Both the position numbers and the translations under genes were made by a program. From Hydractinia symbiolongicarpus (Eukaryota; Cnidaria; Hydrozoa; Anthoathecata; Hydractiniidae), in NCBI RefSeq assembly GCF_029227915.1, contig NC_079888.1:16413001-16477000 (forward strand): a stretch of DNA of 64,000 nucleotides, given 5' to 3'. Positions 35,253-46,765 of this stretch are shown in pieces; the first letter of the stretch is position 1; the number at the start of each line of letters is the position of its first letter. A model generated the notes under the pieces. The model saw nothing but the letters and a program-made list of their open reading frames with translations. It did not search any database and was not told the DNA's origin.

Positions 35253-38200
35253 TAGAACTTATTACTATATATTTTTAACTTCAAAAAACGTAAATGTACG
35301 TCGATGTAATTTAAATAATTTGTATTTTTGAAAAGATGATCGTGCTTTTTTTGTGGTGTTTCATGTTGGGTCACATATGAAGTACTGACGCATGATAAGG
35401 ACCAACGCCAGAAAGGTTTAAAGCAAAGACGTAAAAATACCAGGAAAGGCGGGATATAGATAAAAACTTTGTCATTTTTTTCTCAACGATGGAGAGGGCG
35501 GTGCGTCCGAATAACATAGCCTCGTTTCCAGTTACTATAGGTTGCCTGACACAAAAGTTAGTTCGAGATTTCTCACTAAAATCTTGACGTCGCTTTTATG
35601 CTTATAAAAAAAAGCGAATTTGTTTTTGATAAATAATTGAAATAAGGAAATAGTGGGTTTAATCCCAACCTCGTTCTTAGGCCTTTTTAGCTTATTAAAT
35701 CTGGTTGGAACCTGAGTTCAGCTTCTGTCCCTGGTAAGTTGACATTTTCGCCTATATGTCTATGCCTTTGTCGAGGTTTTAACAAAAAAGTAATAATAAT
35801 AAGCGGGTTGACGGTGTGGACGATATTGACTTGAAATCTTCATTAAGTGTCGTCTTTGTGACCCAGAAAAACCATAAACGTGTTGATATGAAACAGAAAG
35901 AACACTGTTTTGTAGTTGCATCATTTTCTGTAGGTGTCCGCATCAGAAAGAAAGTTCTCTAAGAGTCGATGTCACTGGCAACCGTTAATTTTTAATTAGA
36001 GAGAATATATCAGTATTTTACGGTGATTTTAACTTTTTTAGGAGGATGTTTAAAGGTCTGCTAATAAGGAAAAAAAAGAAAAGAAGTTCCAGAATACTCA
36101 TTTTGTGCAGAAAAATATGTTCATTAAGCTGCTTGTGCGTTTATTAAAACGTTTTCTGAGACTTTGGCCGGAATTCGACTGGTGTAATTAAAATTAATTT
36201 GCTTTGTTGTGAATTTTTAGCTATATATCTTTTATATAGCTAAAAATTCACAAAATATATCTATCTAAAAAGTGTCTCCATTTTGTTACAGTAGCCTAAG
36301 AGCAAACTTTATTACGCCTCAAAATTTTTAAGGAGTTTTACAGGATTCTAACAACAATCGTTCATCACTATAATTTATAAGCTATTAATTTTTTTCAAAG
36401 AACTATTTTTTATAGATGAAATGTTATAAGTTGCAAATTTTCAGAATTACTTTACCGTTGCTTTAATTTTGACTTAAATCAGGCCTTAGCGACTCGATTC
36501 ATTCAGACCTTCGCAAAACACCTTAATTTAAAGAAATCTTCTATAAAACTCCTCTAAGATTTTTTAAACTTTCGTTGCACTTTCTTTGGTTAAATGCTTC
36601 ATTTGTTTAAAAAAAATGTAGCCCAATCTCTTTATTACTTTAAAAACCATCATCTCAAAAAAGATTGAAAATTATAAAATCTCCTCAAATTTGACTTAGA
36701 GTGGCAACCCTGGTTCATCAACAGAAGAAATAAAAAACAAATAAACTGACTGAAAGAAAAAAAAACACGACTTTTCATTGTTCTCGAAAATTCATTTATT
36801 GATTTATTTCTTACACAGGTAAAAAATAAATTAATAAATACAGATCGTGTATTTTAATCTCCAGACACACCAGATATGTCATTCTACCAAATGTCATTGA
36901 GATAGTGGTTTTATTGTCCATGAACACTGATTGTTGTTCTTCTCCAGCATGCATCCAACAGCAGCACGTTAGGCCACGAACGTCCTTACTCTTCGAAAAT
37001 ATTCGTCGCCACATACACCGTGAAGTTCGTCCAGTGTCAACCATTCAAAAGGAGCTTTGCAATCAATCGTGTTTTCCTTGCTAGGAACACGAAGTTGCGC
37101 TTTTGTGAAAAACACCTGAAGGAGAATAGTATGTAAAAATGACTGAAAGTTGGACTTGGCAGCCTGAGTAGTAGGGATCATATTGTAATTTGTGAGGATT
37201 CGAAAAACTAAATAACAATAAACGAAAACTTTTTTCTCAGTCACAACAAAAATTTTACCTTTGCTCCCTGATAAATTTCCCCTCTTTCCTCGTCTTCTTT
37301 AAATCTGATCTTTACAACACCAACTGGTGCATTGCTTAAAAACAAAATGGAAGAATTGATGCCATGTGATTGGAGGAGACGTTCAGATGCCTAAAAACAA
37401 AGAAACACAACACTGGCTAACAAATTAATAAAGAGGTCACCGTCAGATTAAGAAAGGAGACCCGTGATTGTTGTACCTTGGCTGCACCGTGCACACATAT
37501 ACACACAGATAAGAAGAATTAATATATAGATATTATCTCTTTAGTAATTATTACAAAGTGGTCTGCAGATGGTACTTGATGTATAAAATGTATACAGATG
37601 ATTGTAGTGAAATTCAGACTACGTAGCCAATTCCATCAAACTAAAGAAATGACTGGTGACAAAATCCCATGACTCTGTGATTTATGAAATAAAAGCACTC
37701 CTTTTGATATAAAAATATATTGAGCCAGTCTTTCTAATCCACACAGCGAATTAGGAACGAGTTGACAAAACAGGAAGGCATGTGACTTCAAGAGAAAATT
37801 GTTTTGAGAGAATTGGGATGCTAAATCCAGAATTTATTTAACCCTTGGTCAACAGATAGGTCGATGGTCAAAAATTAGGTAGAAAGTCGTGAGAATTAGG
37901 TTGTTGTGAAACGTGCTCCCTCATGTTTTAGAAAAGGTATTGGGCTACTAACAGTACTAAAACATAAAGCATTTAGGCACCACCAATTGCAACTGCAATT
38001 TTAAAAAGGTAATTTTCTTTGGCTAAAAAAGCGCCTATTCAAAAAACGGGTGTGTTATTGTAAGGGTTAAAAGAGCTTTTTTTACGAAGTAGTGATAATT
38101 TTAATACAACAAACCTCTCTCAAACTCTCATTTGCTTCCAGTGCTGTGTATGGATATAACGAAATTTCCGAATTCAAAAGATGTTTGTCTTTTACAACAA

Positions 38201-39269
38201 AATGTAGCTCTTTCTCCAGACATCGGTTTAAAGAAGTGCGATTGTCAAGTTGATCATCTTTTGTGTTTCTTGATGCAATAGATAAATTCTTTAAATCTGC
38301 TGCCCAAATATCTTCTTGATCCTAAGCACAATTAGAAATGTCAAAAGAAACTAAGTCTAATGGAATTTACGGACAACAAAGGTAAGCCTCGTCTGTTGCA
38401 ACACATTGACATTAAACATTACTACAAAATACTTCTTCACCCTACAGCATTTAATACATCAAACAAAGAGTCGTTTTCAGTGTAATTACAAACAACTATA
38501 GCAGGTTACTTTTAACTTACGACAATTGTTTTATGCTTTTACACTGGGATAGAATTGAGGAGGATAAATGAGAATAAAATGCAGGAACTTCACAGTTTCT
38601 GGGTGAGAACTAAGATGTAGATCAATGAAGACTTGGTAGGAGTTGATTATAGACCTGTTGCAGTGAAACTGTTTTAGAACTAACACAATCTAGGTCGTAT
38701 TTAAAGTTCATTAATACACAGCGTCCATTCAATGCTAGCATCATGAAAAATAAAAGTGAATCACAGTTGGTGATAGTTATGGTGGTGGTGATGGTGATGG
38801 GGGTGATGGTGATGATAATTGTGGTGACAGTGAAGATGGTCATGGTGAAGATGGTGATGGTGGTGATTTGTTTATTATCACTATTTTTTTGTTTCCTCCA
38901 TAAAAACCAAATAGACCAAATATGTATGTACCAAAGAAAAAGAGAAAGTCTTTGGACACATCACTCTGGTGGAATTATAAAGTGTATTAAGCAAAGAAAA
39001 ATTAATTATGGTTATTAATGAATTATTAGAGAAAGCAGTGTCTGCCACTTTAATAAACATTTTTAAAAAAATTTATTCAACCACATTTCAAGACTGTTAA
39101 AGGGCTCTATACAAGTCAGAGAAGACTGTCTACTCCAGTTCTAAAACGACCACCAATGTTGGCCTACCAAAGACCATACCAGTGGATATGGTAAATTATC
39201 TAGTAAGTTAAAAGCCCAGCTCCTCAAAAATATTTATTTATAATTTAGGGAGGAAGGAGGGGGGGGGGG
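35010..39269. repeat. tandem duplication, copy 2 (4260 bp)
   Basis: Directly abuts copy 1 and is nearly identical. It lacks the first 21 bases of the pogo-like MITE, which shows the junction was made between the G run and the inside of that element. It ends in a 14-G run (39259-39272), after which unique sequence begins. This copy adjoins MRPL46 exon 1 and so forms the ordinary gene. Confidence 0.98.
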
Positions 39270-40177
39270 GGGTATTTTAAAATAACTTGCTAAAAGAAGA
39301 TAAAAATTTTTTAAAAAAAATTATTGCTAATGCTGATTACTTCTCTTGCATTCTGTTGTTGACATGGCTTCCTTTAAGTAACATCTCAATCTTATTTTAA
39401 AATAAGTTTAGTTCCATGAGTTTGTTTTTTGTTTGTTATGCTGCACTAGTCTTTTGTTTGCTCAATTAAGTTCTAGCGTTGTTTCTTGCTACTAGCTACT
39501 TATTTCTAGCCATTTTCTGGATTTGTTTTTTTGTCTTAGTCATTTTTATTCATGATCTAGATGCTGTGTGGTATTCGTGTTAAAATTTCTGTGTTGTATG
39601 TTGTTGGCCTATTGCACACATGCGTTTGTTCCTATTTATATGTATTTGAATTATTTTTCAAATATTATTTTTGATTTCTAGCCGTTTGAAATAAATCTAT
39701 TTTTATTAAACTCGTCCGGCTCAAATATGGAAAATTTATAAATATTTGAAATCCAAATTATCCAATGTGTATGCCACAGATCAATATTATTAACACTATT
39801 AACACAGATCAATATTATTAACACCTAAACTTACTTTTTATCTAGAGATTACTCGAAATTTAGAGGTTTCCTAAATGACTAATAATATAAATATGTACCT
39901 GCATTGAAGCCAACTCTCTTGTTGCTTGCACAGCATCAACAGTTTCTTCATCTCCATGATTTGTTTTTGATACTTTTAGTGTATCAGCCTTAAGCACATT
40001 CTTCCTGTATTCATAGTCATTGTAAACAGAGTTTCTAAGCTCCAAATCCTCCTGAAATGCTGCAAAACGCTGCTCAATTTCATTTAGTTCTTTACTAATA
40101 ACATTCATCCGAGTTAAACATACGGATACCAACAGTTTCCATGGTTTATGATAATGCTGCTGAATTGCTTGTGCCAT
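36969..40177 (-). CDS. MRPL46: mitochondrial ribosomal protein L46, 4 exons, 254 codons
   Basis: Exons in transcript order: 40177-39899, 38321-38115, 37390-37259, 37115-36969, all phase 0 with GT-AG borders. The protein is a large-subunit mitoribosome component with a Nudix-like fold that has no known enzyme role. Family marks: KPWKLLVSVCLTRMNVISKEL near the N-terminus, NRTSLNRCLEKELHFVVKDK in the middle, ASERLL and FLSNAPVGVVKIRF, then YQGAKVFFTKAQL and a C-terminal EYFRRVRTFVA matching the end of vertebrate MRPL46. Human MRPL46 has 279 residues. The start ATG at 40177 was chosen as the first in frame after an in-frame acceptor-like AG; a 5' non-coding exon near 40940-40976 is possible. Exons 2-4 lie in duplication copy 2. 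AATAAA signals lie on the minus strand near 36795-36815. Confidence 0.87.
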
Positions 40178-41165
40178 CAATCTAAAGATAAAACAAGAAT
40201 ATATTTTTACAATATATAATAAAATACATGTTAGTGCTGATTACTTCTGTCAAAACTAGCTTTTTTTCTATCATTGTCATGGTTTCTCTTTAAGATAGTG
40301 AAATCTTAATTGTATTTTAAATTGTAACTAATAATGTATTCCCATGATATTATCTGTTATTTGTTTATGATGCATTAGTTTTTTGAATTTATATCTGTTC
40401 AGTGTCATTAATTTTCTTGGATATATATTTCATTGCGTTATACAAGGTTTGTGTGTGCATGACACATGATGTTTGGCTGTACGCAATAGTGACTTCTAGT
40501 AAGTTCTTTTATGTTTGTATGTTAGGTGCAGCGGTTTGTTTGTGGTTTATATTGTATGTTGCCTATTGGGGGCAGGCGTTTGTTTGTGACTTCTGTTGCT
40601 GGTTGCTTACTCAGCTCAAGGCACGTTTGTATTTTGTGGAATATAGCTTATTTTTCGTAATTTATTTTGTAAATACCTTCTTATTTGGGTTTCTATCCGT
40701 TGAAAATATGTTTACAATGCGTCTAAAAATTTGTGATAGCCTTTGTGTCCCATGCTCACAACGCATGATACCAAAAATAAAACAGTTTACCAGACACACA
40801 CAGAAAAATTGCTTTGCTTTGATTGGAACATTAACATTAAAAAAAATGTTGACAGTGAGAATATTCAATTGAATGCACTTATCTTGGAAAAGTAGACAAA
40901 TTGAAATGAAAACAAACAGTTTGTTGTAGAAGTTGCATACCAGCTGCTCAATTTTTTGCTCAGATTGCCGCCACAAAATATGGTTTTAATGACCATTCCA
41001 TATTAACACTATATATATATTTTTTTTTAGTATATATATATATTTTTTATATATATTTTTAGTATATATATGTATAAGTATATATTTTTAAAATATATAC
41101 TATATCTTAAAAATCAGAAAAAAGCTATACCTTGGCTGGACGTGTCCTATTTTACAAACCCTTAG
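40178..41165. other. 5' flank of MRPL46 and AT-rich spacer
   Basis: Holds the presumed promoter side of MRPL46. The open frame at 40402-40872 (156 codons, plus) is Phe/Val/Tyr/Leu-rich and resembles no known protein; I regard it as chance. 41009-41103 is a run of TATATA/TTTTTA low-complexity sequence. Confidence 0.4.
41009..41103. repeat. TA-rich low-complexity tract
   Basis: Alternating tatata and ttttta blocks, partly palindromic, just left of the Kolobok insertion. Confidence 0.85.
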
Positions 41166-41426
41166 TTAAAGGGGAAGTTCGGTAAATTTTCAAAATTTTT
41201 AAAATCACAATATTACATGTCTGTATAACAGCCAAAAAAAATTTTTCAGCTAAAAAGTTCTAAAAGTCATGAAAAAAGCAATTTTGCCTCATATCATTTC
41301 TACTTTCACTTCATGATATATTTCCGCAACGAGTAGTCTGGACACTAATATTCTTCTGACGTCATTCGTGACAACAACATTCGGCGCGTTACTTTCTTGC
41401 AGTAGTAAACTTATCTTGAAGTAGTT

Positions 41427-42167
41427 ATGTCATCTTCCTCTTCTGATGTAAGCGATGTTGAATTTAATGAAGATGAAGAGTTTGGTTTATCTCCTTTCAT
41501 GTTCGAACCGGAACGGAGTCAAAGTGAAGTGGCTGCAGCTTTAGAAGCTTTAGGAAACAACGTTGGTGCTAAAAACTGCAATGTTGAAGCTGGAAATCGT
41601 GTTGGAAATGTTGAGTGGTGCCAGTGCAAAAAGTGTAAAATTATGGTCACTGAAACGGAAAGTTTATGTTGTCGTGATAATAATGATATTCCGGACGGTC
41701 ATTTTCAAGGTTTCTGTTGATTAAAATATCTTCTTATCGTGTATTTTACTTCCTTGTTTGCTACATCAATCACTTTCTGTTCTGTCACAACAAAGTTTTA
41801 GAAAGCTAAACGTTGTTTATTTACACACGGGGGTACGCCTTTTTAAAGATCTTTTTTCTTTTTTCGCTTAGGTCATACGTGTGTTACAAATTCGGATGAA
41901 TTCAAAATGGTTTGTTTGCCGGAACCCGTGTTACGGACAGCACTAGGTGCTATTCACAACATGAGAGGGATTCGTCATAAACTTTGCAACAGATCATATT
42001 GGTTTGCTGCTTATAAACAATATATATGGTGGGTGTATGGAAGACTGGGCATAGGTTATCGAAAGCCTATACCATCATGTGTTGTGTGGGTAATCCGTAA
42101 TGAATACCCGCAGCCCGATGGGGTATACGTGCCATACACAGAATCAGGAATGGATTTGGACACATAA
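41427..42167 (+). CDS. P2X7 ballast-like domain protein carried by the Kolobok element, 192 codons
   Basis: Two exons, 41427-41709 and 41872-42167 (GT-AG, joined in phase 1). The N-terminal third is acidic and Ser-rich (MSSSSSDVSDVEFNEDEE). From about residue 60 it matches the intracellular C-terminal 'ballast' domain of the P2X7 receptor. It has a cysteine cluster WCQCKKC, a CC pair, HTCVT, MVCLPEPVLRTA, then YWFAAYKQYIWWVYGRLG and IPSCVVWVIRNEYP. In P2X7 these cysteines take part in a dinuclear zinc site and the domain binds guanosine nucleotides. No membrane segment or channel part is present, so this is a free-standing ballast protein. Its role in the transposon is unknown; DNA, nucleotide or protein binding that aids transposition or regulation is conceivable. 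The identification rests on motif order and spacing. Confidence 0.8.
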
Positions 42168-42315
42168 AATGTATAAGAACATGTATAATTGTAAAGATGA
42201 TGAATGAAATTTTTACAATATATGTTTTTAAAATATAACAAATGTCCCCCGGAATTGTAAAATAAGCGTTTCTTGATGTAATGCTAAATATCATTTATAA
42301 ACCTGGGGGTTACTT

Positions 42316-44973
42316 TTAGGTAAATCTTGAACGCATATTCGAGACAACAACTTCCTTCCCAGGGTTTATTTTTAATGCAATATTTCTGGGTGTTTCAGGC
42401 AACTTAAAAAATATAGGAGCTTTGATTTTTTGAACCAAATCAAACACTTCCTTCATCAAGTCCTCTTGGTATTTCTTTTCTTTCGGATCCATTACTTTTT
42501 TTGCCACCCACTCCTTCGTAATTTTGGTGAAAGAAACTTTGAACTTCAACCTCCCATCGGATGTAGTGGCTTGTTGTCGTTCTACACCCGAGTTGTGGTC
42601 AAGCACAGCTAGTTGCGTCCTAGCAACCATCCCAGCGTACGAGAATGCTAAGCGTTTGGGACAGTACTTATTCAACAGGGAATGGTAAACCTGGAGCTGT
42701 CCAGTGTGCTTGAAATCAGCTACGTGTTTTAAATCGTTTAGTAGCTGTTTTTCATTAACAATTTTCTCCAGGGCGATGTAAGCAGGGCTTTCTTCAGTTA
42801 ACCACTTCTTCTGAGCTTGTTGTAGCAGGGTAAGTTCTTCATGAGCACATTTATGATATAGCGTATTATTTACCCAATAATGTACCCCACGGATATGACA
42901 GAGTAAACTCTGCCACTTTTCCTTCAATAATATTGGATCTCCTTCGCAAGTCGAACAAGCCCACCAGAAGTGGTTTATGATAGACTTCATCCAGTCATTC
43001 AAGTCACGACAGCTCTTTTTTTTTGCAACTTTCAAAATCTTTTTTTTGATATTTTTTGTCATGTGCCACACATCAAACTGGTGCGATATATGTTCATGTT
43101 CGGTGCGCATAAACTTTCGTATCTGGCTATGTCTGTCGGTAACTAGTGTGTCCACTATTACGCCAGCTTCGTCGATAAATTCCAAGCACTCAGCAAGTCC
43201 ATGTTTTTCCATGCGTGCCGAGTTTCCTGCTAAACGAACGTGTGAAATAAAAAAGTTCACCACCTCATTTGTCATGGCGTCCATGAGGCTGTATGTACCA
43301 TATTTAGCACTAAATCCAGGTGAGTCACAGCGACCATCTCCAATTAAATCGACACCCTCAAGCGCAACGAGTCTAACAAGTGTGGCTTCCTGATAATGCG
43401 TAAAAATGCTATTTATGGCTGGGAATAAAAATCTTCGCTGAAGTTCATGGAACTGCGACCTACTTATAAAGTTAACATTGGCAGTTTCAAATGCTTCTTT
43501 CACACCTTGAAATGTTAATCCGTTGAACAATATTCCAGCAGACAGCCTTACCGTTCCTTCCGCAATTCGATTTAAGTAAGGTTGTGATCTCCAAGTCACT
43601 TCGTGGTTACCGGCGCAAACCAATTTCACAATAAGCATACTACCCTTAGTTATATGTTTTTTGATAGTAGCTTTCTCACCGCATTCAAAGCAGAATTTGA
43701 AGAGCGACTTAAGCATTTCAAAGTACACTAGAAACATTGTTGAAGGTGCAATCGACTGCGTACCTTCCCTAACATCGACATCTTGCTCATTAACATCACT
43801 ATCAGCCGTATCGGCACTACTATCGACCGTATCAACATCGCTACTGACATTGAAAGATGCATCCGGATCAGCGCGATCTTCTACTTCACTTGCGCAAAAT
43901 GAAGAGCAATCTCCAATTTCATCTCCCTCTTTCGCAATAAGGTTGACTGTGGAAACGCTAGCATATTGAGTTAATATAACAGTTTGCGTGTTCGTCGAAG
44001 ACAAAGTTGGACTCATCTGAGTAGACATTGATTTGCATAACACAGCAGGAACCATAGTGCTCTTTGTTCGCATTGGTGTAGCACAGCTAACTTCTTTGTT
44101 GATCATGACGACATCAACAGTTTGCGTAATAGCATCCTTAAAAAGGGGCTCAAGTTCTAGGGAAGGTGCTTCCGGGCCACCTGAGTTTTCTTCTGCCGTA
44201 CAAGCTTCATCCACAATCTAAAGTTATGAACACATTAAGAAATTTTTTATTCCTTAAAAGAACAAATATTTTTTCCAACTCCAAGATTTTTAAATCTGAT
44301 CATTTTTTTGGAAGAGCACATAAAAAAGACATTCGAGGCTGAAAAAGTGTAAAAAAAAAGAACAACCAGACTGAGGTAAAATTTAAATGTTCTTATAAAA
44401 AACGTGTAAAAATATGTTTAACCACGATTGGCCTGCTGGGTTACCTGGCGTTTTGTTTTTCTTTCGTTTCTTGCAATGGATGCAGAACGCTTTGCAGGTA
44501 GCGGTTTCGAGAATGAAAATACCGATGGAATAGCGTTTGGTAATAATATAAACTTTCTCACAGAGCCACAGAGCTCCGCCTAAATAATAAAATTTAAAAA
44601 TGTATTTTTACCCCCTGGTTATTTATGGACAAAAAGATCAAAAGACAGGTGTTCAGAAAATTATTGAAGGTGAATACAGTTTCGCAACAAGCTTATTTAC
44701 AAAAGAAATAATGTGAAAAGAAGTCAAGAAAAATTTAAGAAGTGCAAGAAATACCTTGAGATCGCGTTGAAAACATTCGGACGTGAAATGCATACCACAA
44801 AGAACGAAATTCGTGTCTGCTGGATATGGTGGATCTCGCTTCATAGCTGCTAGCCATTTCTTACGACGTTGTTTATTTTCTTTTTCGGTGGGAACGTTAT
44901 GCCACCCTTTTACATCAGCTACCGATTTTTTGGTGGAAGAGTTACCACAATTTAAAGCACCACAAGTAACCAT
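42316..44973 (-). CDS. Kolobok transposase with N-terminal THAP domain, 3 exons, 751 codons
   Basis: Exons: 44973-44755, 44579-44445, 44217-42316, GT-AG, all phase 0. Residues 1-75 form a THAP zinc finger (MVTCGALNC, then a conserved Trp, a Pro, and VLCGMHFTSECF), completed in exon 2 by LPNAIPSVF, the AVPTIF-like box. Such domains bind transposon ends. Exon 3 has a Ser/Thr/Asp-rich linker followed by a zinc-ribbon-like FKFCFECGEKATIKKH and the catalytic core. Likely DDE residues are in DLIGDGRCDSPG (about residue 412), VDTLVTDRH (about 479) and HNSGVERQ (about 664); FDVWHMTKNIKK is another conserved block. The large last exon is uninterrupted. I assign the superfamily from THAP, core motifs and TTAA flanks together. 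The protein could be active. Confidence 0.88.
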
Positions 44974-45467
44974 GATAACAGTAAAATCAATGGTACATTT
45001 ATGACTTGTTTGAAGTGGTGTAATCGACAACTGAAGTATTCCGGCGTGCAGAAAGCTGTTGTCATAAAATACGTCACGATAAACATTAGAGCCCAGACCT
45101 CGATGATAACAACAAAAAGATGGCGTCGTTTGAAAAAAAACAGTAACAATCCTAAACTTTGATAGACATTTATATCATTTGTAATACGAATTTTTAAAAA
45201 AGATTTTGCAGAAATTAATAACACGATGGTGTTTATTCAACACACAAATTTTGAAAAATGACCGGACTTCCCCTTTAATTAGACATGGTTTTATCAACAA
45301 ATCTAAATTTTAAGTTATATACTTCTTCTATTAAAATATAAAACCTGATGCAGCCCATGGAACAAAAGCTGTATATATACTGTTTAAGGTATAACACAGC
45401 ATATTTACACTTTGATTATCTTATTTAAGCTTCATTAGAAGTTTAATTTAAAGGTAGCATACTAACT

Positions 45468-46244
45468 ATGCTGTAACCAGTATAGCACTGTAGTCTAATC
45501 AGGTAAGTATTACCTGATCAGATAACATTACCCAATCGAGTGAGTCTGCAACTTCCCGATGAGAAAGATGTGCCTCAATCAGGTGAGTATTTTTCTGCTT
45601 CGAATAGGGGTAAACTGCATTCTGATTATTGTTTACATGGAAGTAATAATAATTTTTGCAATAATTCACCAAGCAAAAAAAATTGCTGCGCCGTTCCGGG
45701 GCTACATGGATGGTTACTTGAATTGGATTGCCAGCACGGTATGTACTCTTCTTGCTTGTGCTTTTTCAACCCTTAATATTAGAGTTGACTATGGTTATAA
45801 TCTTTATGCTTTCTTTTTTCACACAACTCCCCTTCCACAAACATACAAAATGTCGAAACATGTGAAAAGGAAATGTTATGGATCCTTGTTATCCCATATG
45901 AAGTAATTTCTAACTGTATGATGTCATTTACAATGTATAGTGTCGGAGACTGCATATATACAGACTGTTCTTTGTATATATAAGGCACGGAGTGAATTGT
46001 ATATAGCCTCTTTGTATTTAACTATTACATGAGACACAGGCGTTATTTCTTGTCCTGCTGGTATCTCTAACAATGTATATAGTAAGTTGTACCAGGATTG
46101 CAGTAAAATGTTCCATGACTTAACCAATTGGGTAATTTTATCCAATTGGGTAATTTTACCTGATCAAGTAACTTTTACCCAATTGGTACTGGTAACAGCA
46201 TGTACTGGTAACAGCATGGACTGGTAACAGCATGGACTGGTAAC
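45468..46244. mobile_element. non-autonomous inverted-repeat element, about 777 bp
   Basis: The left end ATGCTGTAACCAGT (45468-45481) matches the reverse complement of the right end, where ACTGGTAACAGCATGGA is repeated about four times (46186-46244). Further in, 'ttacctgatcagataaca' and 'ttacccaat' at the left pair with 'ttacctgatcaagtaact' and 'ttacccaattgg' at the right. No transposase is present. The exact ends are uncertain because the right end is tandemly repeated. Confidence 0.55.
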
Positions 46245-46501
46245 AAAATTATTTAGGTGCAAGGAGCAAAAAAGTTGCTAAATCTTTTTCTAATTTTTCT
46301 GTGATTAAATTAACAGCCATTACTGAGATCAGATTCTGTGAATGATGCATTGCAACAAAGGATTATGGTAGAAAAATTCATTGCTACCAGAATCATTTTT
46401 TTTAGTATTTTGTCGGTGCTGGCAGAATAAGTTACCAAATTAGCCGGACGGTACCGGCAGAATATACATTCCGTATTTAAAAACAGGAAACTACTAAATA
46501 A

Positions 46502-46654
46502 ATGACTTGCTATAAACTTTGTTTACATTTTTTTTGGCAGGTAAATAGTATTTTAACTAATCAAATCTTCTAAAAAGAGTAATTAGCCAATTGAATTGCT
46601 TTATTTTGCCTAGCAAAAAAATAGAAACAAAAATTTATCAAGATAGCTAGTCAT
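46502..46654 (-). mobile_element. MITE, same family as 16611-16750
   Basis: In the opposite orientation to the first copy. The left end atgacttgct and right end agctagtcat are inverted repeats, and the interior carries ccaattgaattgctttatttt, the reverse complement of the segment in the other copy. Confidence 0.7.
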
Positions 46655-46765
46655 CCAGAATCTGTCTTTTGTTTTTTTGTAGAAATAGGGGAACAGATCT
46701 TTTTAGCCCCACAGCCACATAGCTGACCTGAATAAAGTTGAAACGAGAACATCATTTGGGCCCCA

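Larger units (their letters stand above)
41170..45274. mobile_element. Kolobok-superfamily DNA transposon, 4105 bp, apparently intact
   Basis: The ends are inverted repeats starting AGGGGAAGTTCGGT at the left and, read inward from the right, AGGGGAAGTCCGGT, continuing to a TTTTCAAAATTT match. Both ends are flanked by TTAA (41166-41169 and 45275-45278), the target duplication of Kolobok elements. Inside are two convergent spliced genes: a ballast-domain protein on the plus strand (41427-42167) and a THAP-domain transposase on the minus strand (44973-42316), with only 148 bp between their stops. No frame damage is visible in either. The insertion lies between MRPL46 and EDEM1 and interrupts neither. 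Confidence 0.9.

Noticed and set aside
38743-39018. 91-codon open frame over the GGTGAT repeat
   Set aside because: Low-complexity translation of a minisatellite; open in one duplication copy only because of a single-base difference.
30750-39269. Very long LTRs of a retroelement
   Set aside because: The 4260-bp repeats abut directly, contain host exons and begin inside a MITE; they are a segmental tandem duplication.
40402-40872. 156-codon plus-strand open frame
   Set aside because: Composition is dominated by F, Y, V, L, C in AT-rich DNA, it overlaps a minus-strand open frame, and it has no family resemblance; likely chance.
42977-43393. 138-codon open frame on the strand opposite the transposase
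   Set aside because: Shadow of the transposase coding exon.
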